Shown: positions 1 through 8,368, counted from the stretch's first letter. The stretch: DNA of 20,461 nt from CALHAX01 sp039816705 (GCA_039816705.1 JBCBXF010000027.1:1-20461); one strand, 5' to 3'. Made by a program: numbers and translations. The notes: generated by a model not told the origin, from the letters alone.

Positions 1-294
1 CCGGCAAGGATTGCCTTCCACGGCGCAGGCCCAACCCGCGTCCCGGTTGAAACAGCTCACCTTTTTCAAGCGCGCATTGCGGAAATGGGCCCAGTGGCGT
101 CCATATTCGAACTCGGGGAAGGAGTTCCAAGACTGGATGGCGCTCCGCTTAGCATCGGCTTTCGTCGGCATGCCGTCGCTCGTGCCATGATGCATGTGGT
201 TGCCGGGACGGCACTGGCGGGCTTCTGAAGACTGGGGAGCAACGACCATTAACGCGGCAAACACCGCAGCCGCAGCAAACACGCGAGCAAACAT
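1..294 (-). CDS. Small exported four-cysteine protein, copy 1 (3' end cut by window edge)
   Basis: The frame opens with ATG at 294 and is still open at base 1, giving 98 residues. It is a close paralogue of the next gene on the same strand, and that copy's ending suggests only a few C-terminal residues are missing. Residues 1-25 form a signal peptide with a likely cut after SEA. The mature part has four cysteines (C28, C81, C90, C97), a His-rich stretch (HMHHG), a PTK segment, SAI-x-SW, FEYG, F-x-NAR and the ending VEGNPCR. All of these recur in copy 2 with nearly identical spacing. It is probably a periplasmic or secreted protein with two disulfides. I do not recognise a named family. Its ribosome site is weak (AAGG well upstream). 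Confidence 0.75.
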   Translation of the reverse strand, partial: MFARVFAAAAVFAALMVVAPQSSEARQCRPGNHMHHGTSDGMPTKADAKRSAIQSWNSFPEFEYGRHWAHFRNARLKKVSCFNRDAGWACAVEGNPCR

Positions 295-318
295 GACAAA
301 CACAACCTTTGATTCAGA

Positions 319-353
319 CACGATCCTGAGCACGCGCACCATTCGCGATCGTG
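319..353. repeat. Inverted repeat between the two small exported genes
   Basis: Arms CACGATC (319-325) and GATCGTG (347-353) are perfect complements around a 21-base spacer. The repeat lies between the end of copy 2 (390) and the start of copy 1 (294). No T-run follows on the minus strand, so it is more likely an operator or chance dyad than an intrinsic terminator. Confidence 0.3.
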
Positions 354-389
354 GTTAAGAAAAGTTGAAATCTGTCCGGCGTTTGCGTG

Positions 390-725
390 TCAGCGTGCGC
401 GCCGACAGGGATTGCCTTCGACCTTGCACGACCAGCCACCTGCCTCCTTGTCGCAGCTCACTCGCTTGAAGCGTGCATTGGAAAATCGAGCATACGCGTT
501 GCCGTATTCGAAAGCGGTGAACCCAGACCATGAGGCGATGGCTGAGCGTCTTGCTGTTCGTTTGGTTGGACCGCTGCCAGAGCCGTAATGCATGTGGCGG
601 TCGCCCTGGCAGTAGCGTTTGGCGTATGCGGTGCCCGGAACAGTCGTCAGAGCAACAAGACCGATCGCAAGCGCGGCTGTGGGGGCACTCAGCAAGCGTA
701 TGCGACGGGCGAACGTGGTGGACAT
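390..725 (-). CDS. Small exported four-cysteine protein, copy 2
   Basis: This 111-residue protein starts at ATG 725, behind a good ribosome site (GGAGG about 8 bases upstream). Residues 1-35 form a signal peptide ending TAYA. The mature protein shares with copy 1 the four-cysteine layout (C39, C91, C100, C107; spacings of 9 and 7 between the last three in both copies), the HMH box, GPTK, SAIxSW, FEYG, NAR and VEGNPCR. It ends RRAR. The two genes are in tandem, 95 bases apart, so a local duplication is likely. Outside the shared motifs the copies differ considerably, so the duplication is not recent. Function is unknown; a disulfide-stabilised periplasmic protein is an inference. Confidence 0.8.
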   Translation of the reverse strand: MSTTFARRIRLLSAPTAALAIGLVALTTVPGTAYAKRYCQGDRHMHYGSGSGPTKRTARRSAIASWSGFTAFEYGNAYARFSNARFKRVSCDKEAGGWSCKVEGNPCRRAR

Positions 726-852
726 GGGGTATCCTCCATCTTCTCAGGTTTCGATGATCTGCCCTGCAATCAGCATACCGTTCCACGGCGCCGATCGTTT
801 CCTGCGCAAATGCGATTGATTGAAAAGAGTTTTTGGGTGTCGTCGAAAAGCG

Positions 853-2460
853 TCACATGCGGAAGACGCCGAAATCTGTCGCCTGAACAGGCGCGTTGAG
901 CGCGGCTGCCAGAGAGAGGGCAACCACCCTGCGGGTCTCGCGCGGGGCAATGATGCCGTCATCCCAGAGCCGCGCCGTCGCGTAGTAAGGATTCCCTTCA
1001 GCCTCGAACTGGGCCTGGACGGGCGCACGAAACGCCGCCTCGTCCTCGTCACTCCACGTCTCACCGGCAGCTTCGAGATTGTTGCGCTTCACGGTGGCGA
1101 GCACGCGAGAGGCTTGTTCTCCCCCCATCACGGAGATGCGTGCATTCGGCCAGGCATAAAGAAACCGTGCGCCATACGCGCGACCGCACATTGCGTAATT
1201 GCCCGCGCCGAAGGAGCCACCGATGATGACGGTGATTTTTGGGACGTTGGCGCAAGCGACCGCGGTCACCATTTTCGCTCCATCACGCGCGATGCCGCCC
1301 GCTTCCGCATCGCGACCGACCATGAAGCCCGCAATATTTTGGAGGAATAAGAGCGGTGTACCGCGCTGGGCGCAAAGCTCGACGAAGTGAGCCGCCTTGC
1401 GTGCGGCGTCGGCAAACAGGATGCCGTTGTTGGCAACAATGCCAACGGGCATGCCTTCGATATGCGCGAAGCCGGTGACGATTGTCGGCGCATAGAGCGC
1501 CTTGAACTCCTGGAATCGGGAGGCGTCAACGAGACGGGCGATGACCTCACGGACATCATATTGGGTCGCGAGGCTTGGCGGGATCACGTGATGCAGTGTG
1601 GCGTCGTCCACATGAGGCGGAGCAGCGGTCTCGAGTGCAAGCTGAGGCGTGGACGGCGGCGGCAGCGTTCTCACGATCTCGCGAGCGAGACTGAGTGCAT
1701 GGGCGTCATCTTCGGCATAGTGGTCGACAACGCCGGAATGACGCGCATGCACATCAGCGCCACCCAGCTCCTCGGCGGAGATTTTTTCACCCGTAGCAGC
1801 CTGCACAAGTGGTGGGCCGCCTAGAAAGATCGTTCCCTGCTCGCGCACGATAATGCTCTCGTCGGACATCGCTGGCACATAGGCCCCGCCGGCTGTGCAG
1901 GATCCCATCACCACCGCAATCTGCGGGATGCCCGCCGCCGACATCCGCGCCTGATTGTAGAAAATGCGACCGAAGTGCTCGCGATCGGGGAAAACGTTCG
2001 TCTGTTGCGGCAGGTTGGCGCCGCCTGAATCTACGAGATAGATGCAGGGAAGACGGTTTTCCTCCGCGATTGCCTGTGCGCGCAGATGTTTCTTTACCGT
2101 CATCGGAAAGTACGTGCCGCCCTTGATCGTCGCGTCATTGCAGACAACGACGCAAGCGCGCCCGTGAATGCGACCGATCCCTGCAATCACACCGGCTGCG
2201 TGGATATCACCGCCGTACATGTCAAAAGCGGCAAGCGCGCCGATCTCCAGGAACGGAGCGCCCGGATCAAGCAGCGCCATGACTCGATCACGCGGCAGCA
2301 TTTTTCCGCGCGCGAGATGACGATCACGGGATTTTTCCGGCCCTCCGATCGCGGCGGTGGCGCGGCGGCTTTCAAGCTCTGCGACCAGCGCATCCATGGC
2401 GGCTGCATTGGCCTGCGCGGATGGATCGCTAGACGTCGTGGTGCTTGTGAGATGTGTCAT
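853..2460 (-). CDS. mccB: Methylcrotonoyl-CoA carboxylase, beta (carboxyltransferase) subunit
   Basis: This is the carboxyltransferase half of the biotin enzyme that carboxylates 3-methylcrotonyl-CoA to 3-methylglutaconyl-CoA in leucine breakdown. The 535-residue length matches the family. The N-terminal carboxyltransferase domain includes SGGANLP (145-151), FPDREHFGRIF and the oxyanion-hole segment GSCTAGGAYVPAMSD (186-200). The C-terminal domain includes NGILFADAARKAAHF, LQNIAGFMVG, EAGGIARDGAKM and GGSFGAGNYAMCGRAY (414-429). The NGILF and IAGFMVG segments fit methylcrotonoyl better than propionyl or geranyl substrates; geranyl-CoA carboxylase is the main alternative. The alpha (biotin carboxylase/biotin carrier) subunit is not next to it. 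The start at 2460 has a poor ribosome site; Met22 (2397) is a possible alternative. Confidence 0.93.
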   Translation of the reverse strand: MTHLTSTTTSSDPSAQANAAAMDALVAELESRRATAAIGGPEKSRDRHLARGKMLPRDRVMALLDPGAPFLEIGALAAFDMYGGDIHAAGVIAGIGRIHGRACVVVCNDATIKGGTYFPMTVKKHLRAQAIAEENRLPCIYLVDSGGANLPQQTNVFPDREHFGRIFYNQARMSAAGIPQIAVVMGSCTAGGAYVPAMSDESIIVREQGTIFLGGPPLVQAATGEKISAEELGGADVHARHSGVVDHYAEDDAHALSLAREIVRTLPPPSTPQLALETAAPPHVDDATLHHVIPPSLATQYDVREVIARLVDASRFQEFKALYAPTIVTGFAHIEGMPVGIVANNGILFADAARKAAHFVELCAQRGTPLLFLQNIAGFMVGRDAEAGGIARDGAKMVTAVACANVPKITVIIGGSFGAGNYAMCGRAYGARFLYAWPNARISVMGGEQASRVLATVKRNNLEAAGETWSDEDEAAFRAPVQAQFEAEGNPYYATARLWDDGIIAPRETRRVVALSLAAALNAPVQATDFGVFRM

Positions 2461-2646
2461 GGGCCGCGCCGCCAGTCACCGGATGTTCAGAACGTGATGG
2501 CATGATTGCGGCTGTGTTGGCGAGAGCGGCGCGCCTCGATGTGACCATGCGGTTCGCGCATTTGGGTCTCGCGCTTCCATCGTGGGTTTGCGTGCGCGCC
2601 TGTGTCGTGCGTTGGCATAACGAAGACTACTGGATGGAGGGATCTT

Positions 2647-3171
2647 ATGCATATCGTCGCTGGGCTGCTTACACTTGCGACTGTCGTTGGCGTCGTCATC
2701 TATCGCCTGTACATGATTTCGCAGTCACCGATCGGCCGAGGCGTGGCAGATGCGGCAGGTGGCGTGCAGAAGCACCTGCGACGCCGCGCCTGGCAGAAAA
2801 AACTGGGTGATCCGCTGCGTGACATTGACGATCCTCGTCTCGCCGCGACAGCCATGATGGTCGCACTTGCCCAGTCGGATGGCGCACTCAGCGAACGTCA
2901 GGAGCAAGCGATCACAACACAAGTCCAAGCCACATTCGGTGCATCGTCGGCGATCGCACAGGAAATGCTGGCCCACGCCCGTTGGCTTGTCCGTGACGTC
3001 AGTGAGCCTGAAACCTGCTTCCTGAAAGTCCGGCCAGTCATCCTCGCGCAATGCAGCGCGGTCGAACGCGACGAACTGGTTGAAATGTTAAAGGCAATTG
3101 CCGAAGCTGGGCGCGATAAGGAGAGCCAGCGCCAGGCCGTGGACAAGCTGCAGCGGGCGCTTAAGACCTGA
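2647..3171 (+). CDS. Membrane-anchored TerB-like protein
   Basis: The start at ATG 2647 is chosen because GGAGGG lies 6 bases upstream and the protein then begins with a transmembrane helix (residues 2-23). A basic, Ala/Gly-rich linker follows, then an all-helical segment (about 62-170) resembling the TerB domain of tellurite-resistance-related proteins: an AxxMMVALAQSDG opening, an acidic SERQEQAI helix and a C-terminal repeat-like half. TerB-like domains are thought to act at the membrane, often in metal or stress-linked complexes, but no substrate can be named here. The pirin gene follows after only 12 bases, so the two are probably co-transcribed. No other ter genes are present, so a tellurite role should not be assumed. 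Confidence 0.72.
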   Translation: MHIVAGLLTLATVVGVVIYRLYMISQSPIGRGVADAAGGVQKHLRRRAWQKKLGDPLRDIDDPRLAATAMMVALAQSDGALSERQEQAITTQVQATFGASSAIAQEMLAHARWLVRDVSEPETCFLKVRPVILAQCSAVERDELVEMLKAIAEAGRDKESQRQAVDKLQRALKT

Positions 3172-3183
3172 GGCTTTTGCCCA

Positions 3184-4128
3184 ATGAGCTGGAACCCGGC
3201 ACTCGAACCGGCCTGCCCAAACGCCAACGCAGTTGACCAGATCGAAACGCTGATCGTGCCGCGTGCGCGCGATCTCGGTGGGTTCGAGGTGCGGCGCGCC
3301 CTGCCCGCACCTGAGCGCCAACTGGTTGGGCCGTTCATCTTCTTCGACCAGATGGGTCCGGCAGAATTTATCTCCGGCGGCGGTGGGATTGACGTGCGAC
3401 CCCACCCTCACATTGGCATCGCAACCGTGACCTATCTGTTTCGCGGCGAGTTTCAGCATCGCGACAGTCTCGGCACGAACCAAATGATCTATCCGGGCGC
3501 CGTGAACTGGATGATTGCCGGGCGCGGGGTCACACACTCCGAGCGTACGAGCGAGGAAACGCGGGCCAATCCGCATGCACTGTTCGGCATTCAGACCTGG
3601 GTTGCCTTGCCAGAAGATGAAGAAGATCGTGAGGCCGGTTTCGAGCACGTCGGTGAAGCAGCGCTGCCATTCATCGAAGCCGAAGGCAAAACCGTCCGCC
3701 TCATTCTCGGCGAGGCCTACGGTGCGCGCTCCCCTGTCAAAACCTTTTCGCAGATGTTTTATGCCGATGCCCGGCTCACAAAGGGCGCGCAACTGCCGAT
3801 GCCTGAGGGGCACGAAGATCGCGGGATATACGTTGTCGATGGATCCGTCATCTGCGCTGGCGATCGTCTGGAGGCGGGGCGGATGGCCGTTTTCCGGCCG
3901 GGCGATCCGATCACGCTCATCGCGGAGGACGCCGGAGCGCATGTGATACTGCTTGGCGGTGAGACGCTCAATGGTCCGCGCCATATCTGGTGGAACTTCG
4001 TCGCATCGACGCAGGAAAAGATCGACGCCGCCAAAGAGGCGTGGCGGGTCGGCGCGTTTTCCGATGGCCGCTTCACGCTACCGCCAGGCGATGATGCGGA
4101 ATTTATTCCGTTGCCGGACGGCGCGTGA
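3184..4128 (+). CDS. Pirin family protein (bicupin)
   Basis: Pirins are cupin proteins with one metal ion in the N-terminal barrel; some act as quercetin 2,3-dioxygenases and others bind partner proteins. This 314-residue protein carries the pirin metal-binding set: His74 and His76 in RPHPHIG, and His118 and Glu120 in GRGVTHSER. Other pirin hallmarks are FIFFDQMGPAEF near residue 51, the LFGIQTWVALP segment, and a second cupin half with GIYVVDGSV and a WWNFV motif near the C terminus. All four metal ligands are intact, so it may be enzymatically active, but the substrate is unknown. It probably shares an operon with the TerB-like gene upstream and converges on the LysR gene with 21 bases between stops. 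Confidence 0.9.
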   Translation: MSWNPALEPACPNANAVDQIETLIVPRARDLGGFEVRRALPAPERQLVGPFIFFDQMGPAEFISGGGGIDVRPHPHIGIATVTYLFRGEFQHRDSLGTNQMIYPGAVNWMIAGRGVTHSERTSEETRANPHALFGIQTWVALPEDEEDREAGFEHVGEAALPFIEAEGKTVRLILGEAYGARSPVKTFSQMFYADARLTKGAQLPMPEGHEDRGIYVVDGSVICAGDRLEAGRMAVFRPGDPITLIAEDAGAHVILLGGETLNGPRHIWWNFVASTQEKIDAAKEAWRVGAFSDGRFTLPPGDDAEFIPLPDGA

Positions 4129-4149
4129 AACGCTGCACACTTACCCCGC

Positions 4150-5058
4150 TCATCCTTCACGCCCGGCGGGGAATGTGGTGTGTATCTTTTCCTCCATAAA
4201 TGCAGTGAAGGCGCGGGCGCGGGCCGGCGCACGCCGGCCGGGTGGGCGGACAGACCACACCTTCCATTCTGGAAGCACCGTATAATCGGACATCACCGAG
4301 ACGAGCGTGCCTGCGGCAAGCGCATCAGCCACATCCCACAATGAGCGCTGGGCAATCCCGACGCCCGCAAGCAGCGCTTCGCGGATCGCCGTGCCTGAGT
4401 TCGTGGCGAGAGCGCCGTTGACCTTGGTCTCAATCGTCTGGCCGTTCGGCGCTAGGAATTCCCAACTCCTCGCTTCGCCTAACAGAATGCAGTTGTGCGC
4501 CGTCAGGTCAGCCGGACGTTTGGGGACACCGCGGAGTGCAAGATATCTAGGACTGGCGGCCAGCAGGCGCGGATTTCCAGAAAGCTTGCGCGCAATCAGC
4601 GAGGAGGGTGCGAGGGCACCGACGCGGATCGCAAGGTCAAAGCCCTGCTCGACAATGTTTGTGATCGTATCACTCAAGTCGAGCCGCACGGTGACGCCTG
4701 GGTGCGTGTCAAAAAACTCTGCCAGATGGGGGACGATAAATCGCTGCCCGAATGATGCCGATGCGGTGACGCGGAGCTCGCCAGTGGCGTCACGGATGCT
4801 GCCCGTCATGTCTGAGCGCGCCTCATCGATCTGCGCCAGGATGGTGCGGGCATGACTGAGGAATGTCTCGCCTTCGGCGGTCAGCGACACGGCCCGGGTG
4901 GTTCGATGGAGGAGTTGCGCACCAAATTCCTGCTCAAGAGCCTTGATGCGTTGTGAGGCGGCTGTCGCCGAGAGCCCCAACTCAGCGCCAGCGCGACCGA
5001 TCGCGCCAAGGGTGGCGACCCTGGCGAACAACTCCAGTGAATGCGCATCGAACGACAT
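4150..5058 (-). CDS. LysR-family transcriptional regulator
   Basis: This 302-residue regulator has an N-terminal winged helix-turn-helix (about 4-63) with the usual LELFARV, GLSATAASQRIKALE and LLHRTTRAVSLT elements. The coinducer-binding domain follows (about 90-295, opening with GELRVTASASFGQRFI). The pattern is that of the large LysR group related to DsdC/AaeR-like activators; the ligand cannot be predicted. It is transcribed divergently from a 104-residue unknown gene, with a dyad in the shared 125-base region. LysR regulators commonly control the divergent gene and themselves, so that gene is the most likely target. The convergent pirin is a less direct candidate. Confidence 0.92.
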   Translation of the reverse strand: MSFDAHSLELFARVATLGAIGRAGAELGLSATAASQRIKALEQEFGAQLLHRTTRAVSLTAEGETFLSHARTILAQIDEARSDMTGSIRDATGELRVTASASFGQRFIVPHLAEFFDTHPGVTVRLDLSDTITNIVEQGFDLAIRVGALAPSSLIARKLSGNPRLLAASPRYLALRGVPKRPADLTAHNCILLGEARSWEFLAPNGQTIETKVNGALATNSGTAIREALLAGVGIAQRSLWDVADALAAGTLVSVMSDYTVLPEWKVWSVRPPGRRAPARARAFTAFMEEKIHTTFPAGREG

Positions 5059-5073
5059 TGCCCCGATTTACGG

Positions 5074-5103
5074 GATAATGATTGACGAAACCAGATGATT
5101 ATC
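5074..5103. promoter_or_regulatory. Candidate LysR operator in divergent spacer
   Basis: A dyad with arms GATAAT (5074-5079) and ATTATC (5098-5103) lies 15-45 bases upstream of the LysR start. The 10-base arms match at 8 of 10 positions. It sits in the spacer shared with the divergent small gene at 5184, the usual place for a LysR-type operator. AT-rich arms in GC-rich DNA add weight, but binding is inferred. Confidence 0.4.
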
Positions 5104-5183
5104 ACGCCGAGTGCATCTGCCATGGTGCTTTCAAGACGTCCTCACCCCCCTTTTTCCTGACGAGGACGTGGAAAGGAACCGTG

Positions 5184-5498
5184 ATGAAACTGATCCATGA
5201 TGAGTTCGATGACGCTTTGCCCGTCGGCGTGGCCTTTGGGCTTGGTGCTGTCACACAAAGTTCTAGAGAGCCGAACTATCTAGACGTGCCCGCAGCGGAA
5301 CAGCAGCGATTGGTTGCGCGCGGCCTGGAGCGGGCACATGTCGAACGCGCAGCAGCATTTCGCACTGCGGCGGGCTTCCTCACGACGCGCATTGGCCGTG
5401 GGCTCAGGGTGCTCCTCGAAGCGAAGCGCGACATCCCTCGGTTGCAAGCGGAAGCGCGCCGCCAAATTTCGCAAGGCAGTACCCCAGCAACCTGCTAA
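5184..5498 (+). CDS. Small protein of unknown function, divergent from LysR gene
   Basis: I place the start at ATG 5184, giving 104 residues, because AAGGA lies about 7 bases upstream and the codons before it look non-coding. The protein has a short acidic opening, a hydrophobic VGVAFGLGAV segment, the stretch SREPNYLDVPAAEQQ, and then a basic helical C-terminal half (ERAHVERAAAFRTAAGFLTTRIGRGLRVLL). That half resembles the basic amphipathic helices of short alphaproteobacterial stress proteins such as DUF1127, but I cannot assign it to that family. There is no signal peptide. Its position opposite a LysR gene suggests regulation by that protein. Confidence 0.6.
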   Translation: MKLIHDEFDDALPVGVAFGLGAVTQSSREPNYLDVPAAEQQRLVARGLERAHVERAAAFRTAAGFLTTRIGRGLRVLLEAKRDIPRLQAEARRQISQGSTPATC

Positions 5499-5510
5499 GC
5501 GCTCAACGGG

Positions 5511-7079
5511 TCATTGAGACGTCGAGACGGTTTCGCGCTCTTCAAGGTCGACGAGTGTCGGGCGCGGCGCCTCAACGGAGAGCGCACCTTTGGCAGTCAA
5601 GGCAATGCGCAAGTCGTCAGTTGACGGTGTGACCGCATGGATGCCGAGATCGGAAAACTGTCCTCCAAGGCGATATTGTTCGGCAAACGGCGCATTCATG
5701 AGACGATTGAGATCTGGGAGGACGTTCGAGAAGCGCTGTTTCAGATCGACATCGAAACCGGCCTTCGCAGCAGCGACGAATGTGTCCTGCGGGAGAATAA
5801 AGCGCCCGGCATCAAACAGGGCGGGCGTGGGCCGAGGCGCTGTGAACTCGACAAAGCGCAGACCCAGTCGTCCGGTCTTCGGCATGATGCCCGGCGTCCC
5901 CATCAGATATGCGGTTCCCGACAGATCCTGCCACGCGCCTTCAGTGCGGATGACAAGCTTCAACGCGATCGTGATGCGACCATTGGACGGGAAGAGTGTG
6001 ACGCCTTCGATGGCGATCTGGACATTTTTACCCGCCACCGTCTCGGTGATGGGCCCGTCTGCCTTAAGTGCTGCCTCAATGCGACCCGCGATTTCGACAT
6101 AGGGGAGTATTACGGGAACGACCAGTTTGGTGTGTGGCAGCTGCACCGTCGCGGCGTCATCTAAGCCGCGCGAATTGCGCGTCTCGACACGACTGAGTGC
6201 CGGACGCTGTCGGGCAATCAACGGAACCGGACGCTCTGCATCATAAATCGCCAGTCTGCCGCGAACAGCGATGCGGGTGTTAAGCGCCTCGCGATCAGCA
6301 GCTATGCCGCCAAAAGCAAGCGACTGTGGATCACCGCGCAACCATTTTCGTGGTTGCGAGGTCAGAAGGACAGGATAGTGAAGATTACGCCAAGCGCTAT
6401 CGATGCGGCTTGCAAGCGAGGTTGCGTTGAGCCGGGTCGCAATGGTGCGGCGTAGCCCTGTCATGCGACGCGTAAAGCCGCGGGCGAACGATGCATCGAG
6501 CTCGATCTCGCGATTGAGCAATTTCGGTGTGTGCGTACCGGTCAGTCGTGCTGGCGCGCGAAACGTGACTTGATGCTGCCAGTTTTCGTCCAGCGTAATA
6601 TCGAAATCGGCATTCACGATCAGGTTGCCGCGCGTCTCCGCGGTGATAGCGCGCGCAGCGCCGGTGCCGCGGGCCCGCAGCGTGAACTCAGCCGGGATTG
6701 CCAGGGTCAATCCGGTGGCTGACCCGATCAGCTGTGGAGGGCCGTTGCGTACGATGTTCCCGGTGACCCGCGCAGTTCTGCAACGGGTGCGGCCATTTCT
6801 CTCGATGCACGCCGCCCGACTGAGGCGGCGCGACACGGCCGTGAGCCGATTTGGCAAGCGCTCGTCCAGCGCGGAGACCATATCAGAGAGCGGGATGGCA
6901 TCGCTGACGAACACTGTCGTCTGAATTGGAGCAACAGCCTTCTGCGTCACGCTTTGCGCGGGTTGGCGCGTAAAATCCTGCTCGCCCTGGCATGCGACAA
7001 GCCCAAACGTGCAGCCGATCAGAGCAAACAGTGCTCGGCTCCGGCGCGGTGCGTGGTGGAGGTGATCAGCAGACGTCAT
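5511..7079 (-). CDS. DUF4403 family lipoprotein
   Basis: This 522-residue protein has a basic N terminus, a hydrophobic helix and a lipobox LVAC with Cys30 as the lipidation site. It is therefore probably anchored in a membrane facing the periplasm. The rest is a long, beta-rich chain typical of DUF4403: TTVFVSDAIPLSDM, LPHTKLVVPVILPYVEI, the segment GTAYLMGTPG and the late FSDLGIHAVTPSTDDLRI. No catalytic motif is visible and the family has no established function. A possible ribosome site, AGGAGAGG, lies about 12 bases before ATG 7079. Its stop lies 12 bases from the stop of the small plus-strand gene at 5498. The next gene upstream on this strand starts 150 bases away, so it may have its own promoter. 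Confidence 0.82.
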   Translation of the reverse strand: MTSADHLHHAPRRSRALFALIGCTFGLVACQGEQDFTRQPAQSVTQKAVAPIQTTVFVSDAIPLSDMVSALDERLPNRLTAVSRRLSRAACIERNGRTRCRTARVTGNIVRNGPPQLIGSATGLTLAIPAEFTLRARGTGAARAITAETRGNLIVNADFDITLDENWQHQVTFRAPARLTGTHTPKLLNREIELDASFARGFTRRMTGLRRTIATRLNATSLASRIDSAWRNLHYPVLLTSQPRKWLRGDPQSLAFGGIAADREALNTRIAVRGRLAIYDAERPVPLIARQRPALSRVETRNSRGLDDAATVQLPHTKLVVPVILPYVEIAGRIEAALKADGPITETVAGKNVQIAIEGVTLFPSNGRITIALKLVIRTEGAWQDLSGTAYLMGTPGIMPKTGRLGLRFVEFTAPRPTPALFDAGRFILPQDTFVAAAKAGFDVDLKQRFSNVLPDLNRLMNAPFAEQYRLGGQFSDLGIHAVTPSTDDLRIALTAKGALSVEAPRPTLVDLEERETVSTSQ

Positions 7080-7119
7080 GCTCAGTTTACCCTCTCCTAT
7101 CCGCCGTCGCGCGCAACCG

Positions 7120-7131
7120 AACCATGGTTAA
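7120..7131 (-). promoter_or_regulatory. Palindrome containing a CtrA-type half-site
   Basis: A perfect 10-base palindrome AACCATGGTT (7120-7129) overlaps TTAACCAT read on the minus strand (7131 to 7124). That 8-mer matches the half-site of the alphaproteobacterial cell-cycle regulator CtrA. It sits about 45-50 bases upstream of the DUF4403 lipoprotein start, a plausible promoter position. Only one half-site is seen; the second half of TTAA-N7-TTAA is not clear. Confidence 0.28.
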
Positions 7132-7228
7132 CGTGGCGCATACGTCTTTCTGAAGCAACGATTGATCTTGCGGAATAAAATCTCACGGCGCGGCTTTCGT
7201 AAACAGAGTGCAAACCGTATGCCCGACG

Positions 7229-8368
7229 CTAGGCGAACGCCGCGACACTCTCACCGTCGAACCGAGAGGGTCCATATGGTTGGAGCTCTTCCAGCCATTC
7301 CCCCGTCTCCAGATACTGGCGAATGCCTTCAGCAACAATCGGGGCCAGTGTGACGCCTGAATGCATGACGGCAACGATCAGTCCGGCGCGCTCGCCAGGT
7401 CGGCCAACGACGGGAAAACCATCGCGCGGCGTTGGGCGATAGCCGACGCTGATATGCTCCAGTTCAATATCGTCCGCGCCCTCGAACGATGCGCGTATGC
7501 GATCTAGAAGGGCTACTGCGGCTTCATCCGGATTGTCGGGGCCGCTGCCGCCGCCAAAGTCCCAACCGGCGATGATCCGTCCGTCTGAGGCCTGCCGGAT
7601 ATGGAGATCACGAGCGAGCGTGAGATGAGGGACGAGCGGGCGATAGGGCTTGGTGTGGATGAGAATGCCGGCAGGCGTCTTGAGCGGGATGGGGGGTGCG
7701 ACCGCAGAAACGAGATCCGATGTGGCTGCACCGGCCGCAACGATCACCTCGTCAGCGAAGAGGCGACCAAGCTGGCAATCAATCGCGATGACGCGCTCAT
7801 CCTCGGCGACCAGTCCATCGACTGCGACCCCTGAAATCATGGAAGCACCGGCCGCGACACTTTCCTCGATCAGTCGCTCAGCGACCCGATCTGCGTCTGC
7901 AGCGCCCTCTTGGCGGGCAAACACGGCAGACGCCGGCAACGCCCGCATGTGCGGCGCGCGTGCGCGCAAAGCATTTCCGCCAAGCTCCTCGATCTCGTAG
8001 CCCCACGAGCGATGGCTTGTCGCGAAGTTCAAGAGATTGACCGGCTCCCCATCCGCGTCGTCGAGATGGAGATAAAGCCCTCCAGAGCGCTGAACCGGGA
8101 GATCAGGTAGAGTTTGTGCGAGGCGAGACCACGCAGCCATCGAGGCGAGGCGGAGATTAAAGTAGGGCCTGGGGAACCCGAAGGTGGCGTTGATCCAGCC
8201 GAACGAGCATGGCGTTGCGAGACCGCCCGGCTCATCTCTGTCGATAATCGTAACGGTGTGCCCGGCACGTGCAAGCTGCCATGCAGTTGTCGCGCCTACG
8301 ATACCGGCACCAATGACGATCACGCGACGTTTCGCGTGTGTCGATGGGTTTTGTATTTTTGAAATCAT
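7229..8368 (-). CDS. FAD-dependent oxidoreductase of the D-amino-acid/glycine oxidase family
   Basis: This 379-residue flavoenzyme of the DAO superfamily would oxidise a C-N bond of an amino acid or secondary amine. The N-terminal dinucleotide-binding fold is clear: VIVIGAGIVGATTAW (16-30, GxGxxG at 20-25) followed by an acidic strand end (IIDRDE). Later come a VIVAAGAATSDLV segment, the substrate-domain segment RPTPRDGFPVVGRPG and a C-terminal GVTLAPIVAEGI that closes the FAD site. It resembles DadA-like D-amino acid dehydrogenases and sarcosine/glycine oxidases; the substrate cannot be told. ATG 8368 is chosen; a GTG at 8404 would add 12 unlikely residues. Neither start has a strong ribosome site. 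Confidence 0.87.
   Translation of the reverse strand: MISKIQNPSTHAKRRVIVIGAGIVGATTAWQLARAGHTVTIIDRDEPGGLATPCSFGWINATFGFPRPYFNLRLASMAAWSRLAQTLPDLPVQRSGGLYLHLDDADGEPVNLLNFATSHRSWGYEIEELGGNALRARAPHMRALPASAVFARQEGAADADRVAERLIEESVAAGASMISGVAVDGLVAEDERVIAIDCQLGRLFADEVIVAAGAATSDLVSAVAPPIPLKTPAGILIHTKPYRPLVPHLTLARDLHIRQASDGRIIAGWDFGGGSGPDNPDEAAVALLDRIRASFEGADDIELEHISVGYRPTPRDGFPVVGRPGERAGLIVAVMHSGVTLAPIVAEGIRQYLETGEWLEELQPYGPSRFDGESVAAFA

Noticed and set aside
3088..3984. Long open frame of 298 codons on the minus strand opposite the pirin gene
   Set aside because: The plus strand encodes a full pirin with all metal ligands. The antisense product has no recognisable domain and is an open shadow frame of GC-rich coding DNA.
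4123..4162. Dyad GCGTGAA / TTCACGC between the convergent pirin and LysR genes as a bidirectional terminator
   Set aside because: The 26-base loop is long, the arms are only 7 bases and there is no T-run on either side.
5502..5518. CTCAA / TTGAG dyad at the 5498/5511 convergent junction as a terminator
   Set aside because: The stem is only 5 bases and AT-containing, with no T-run, so it is too weak to call.
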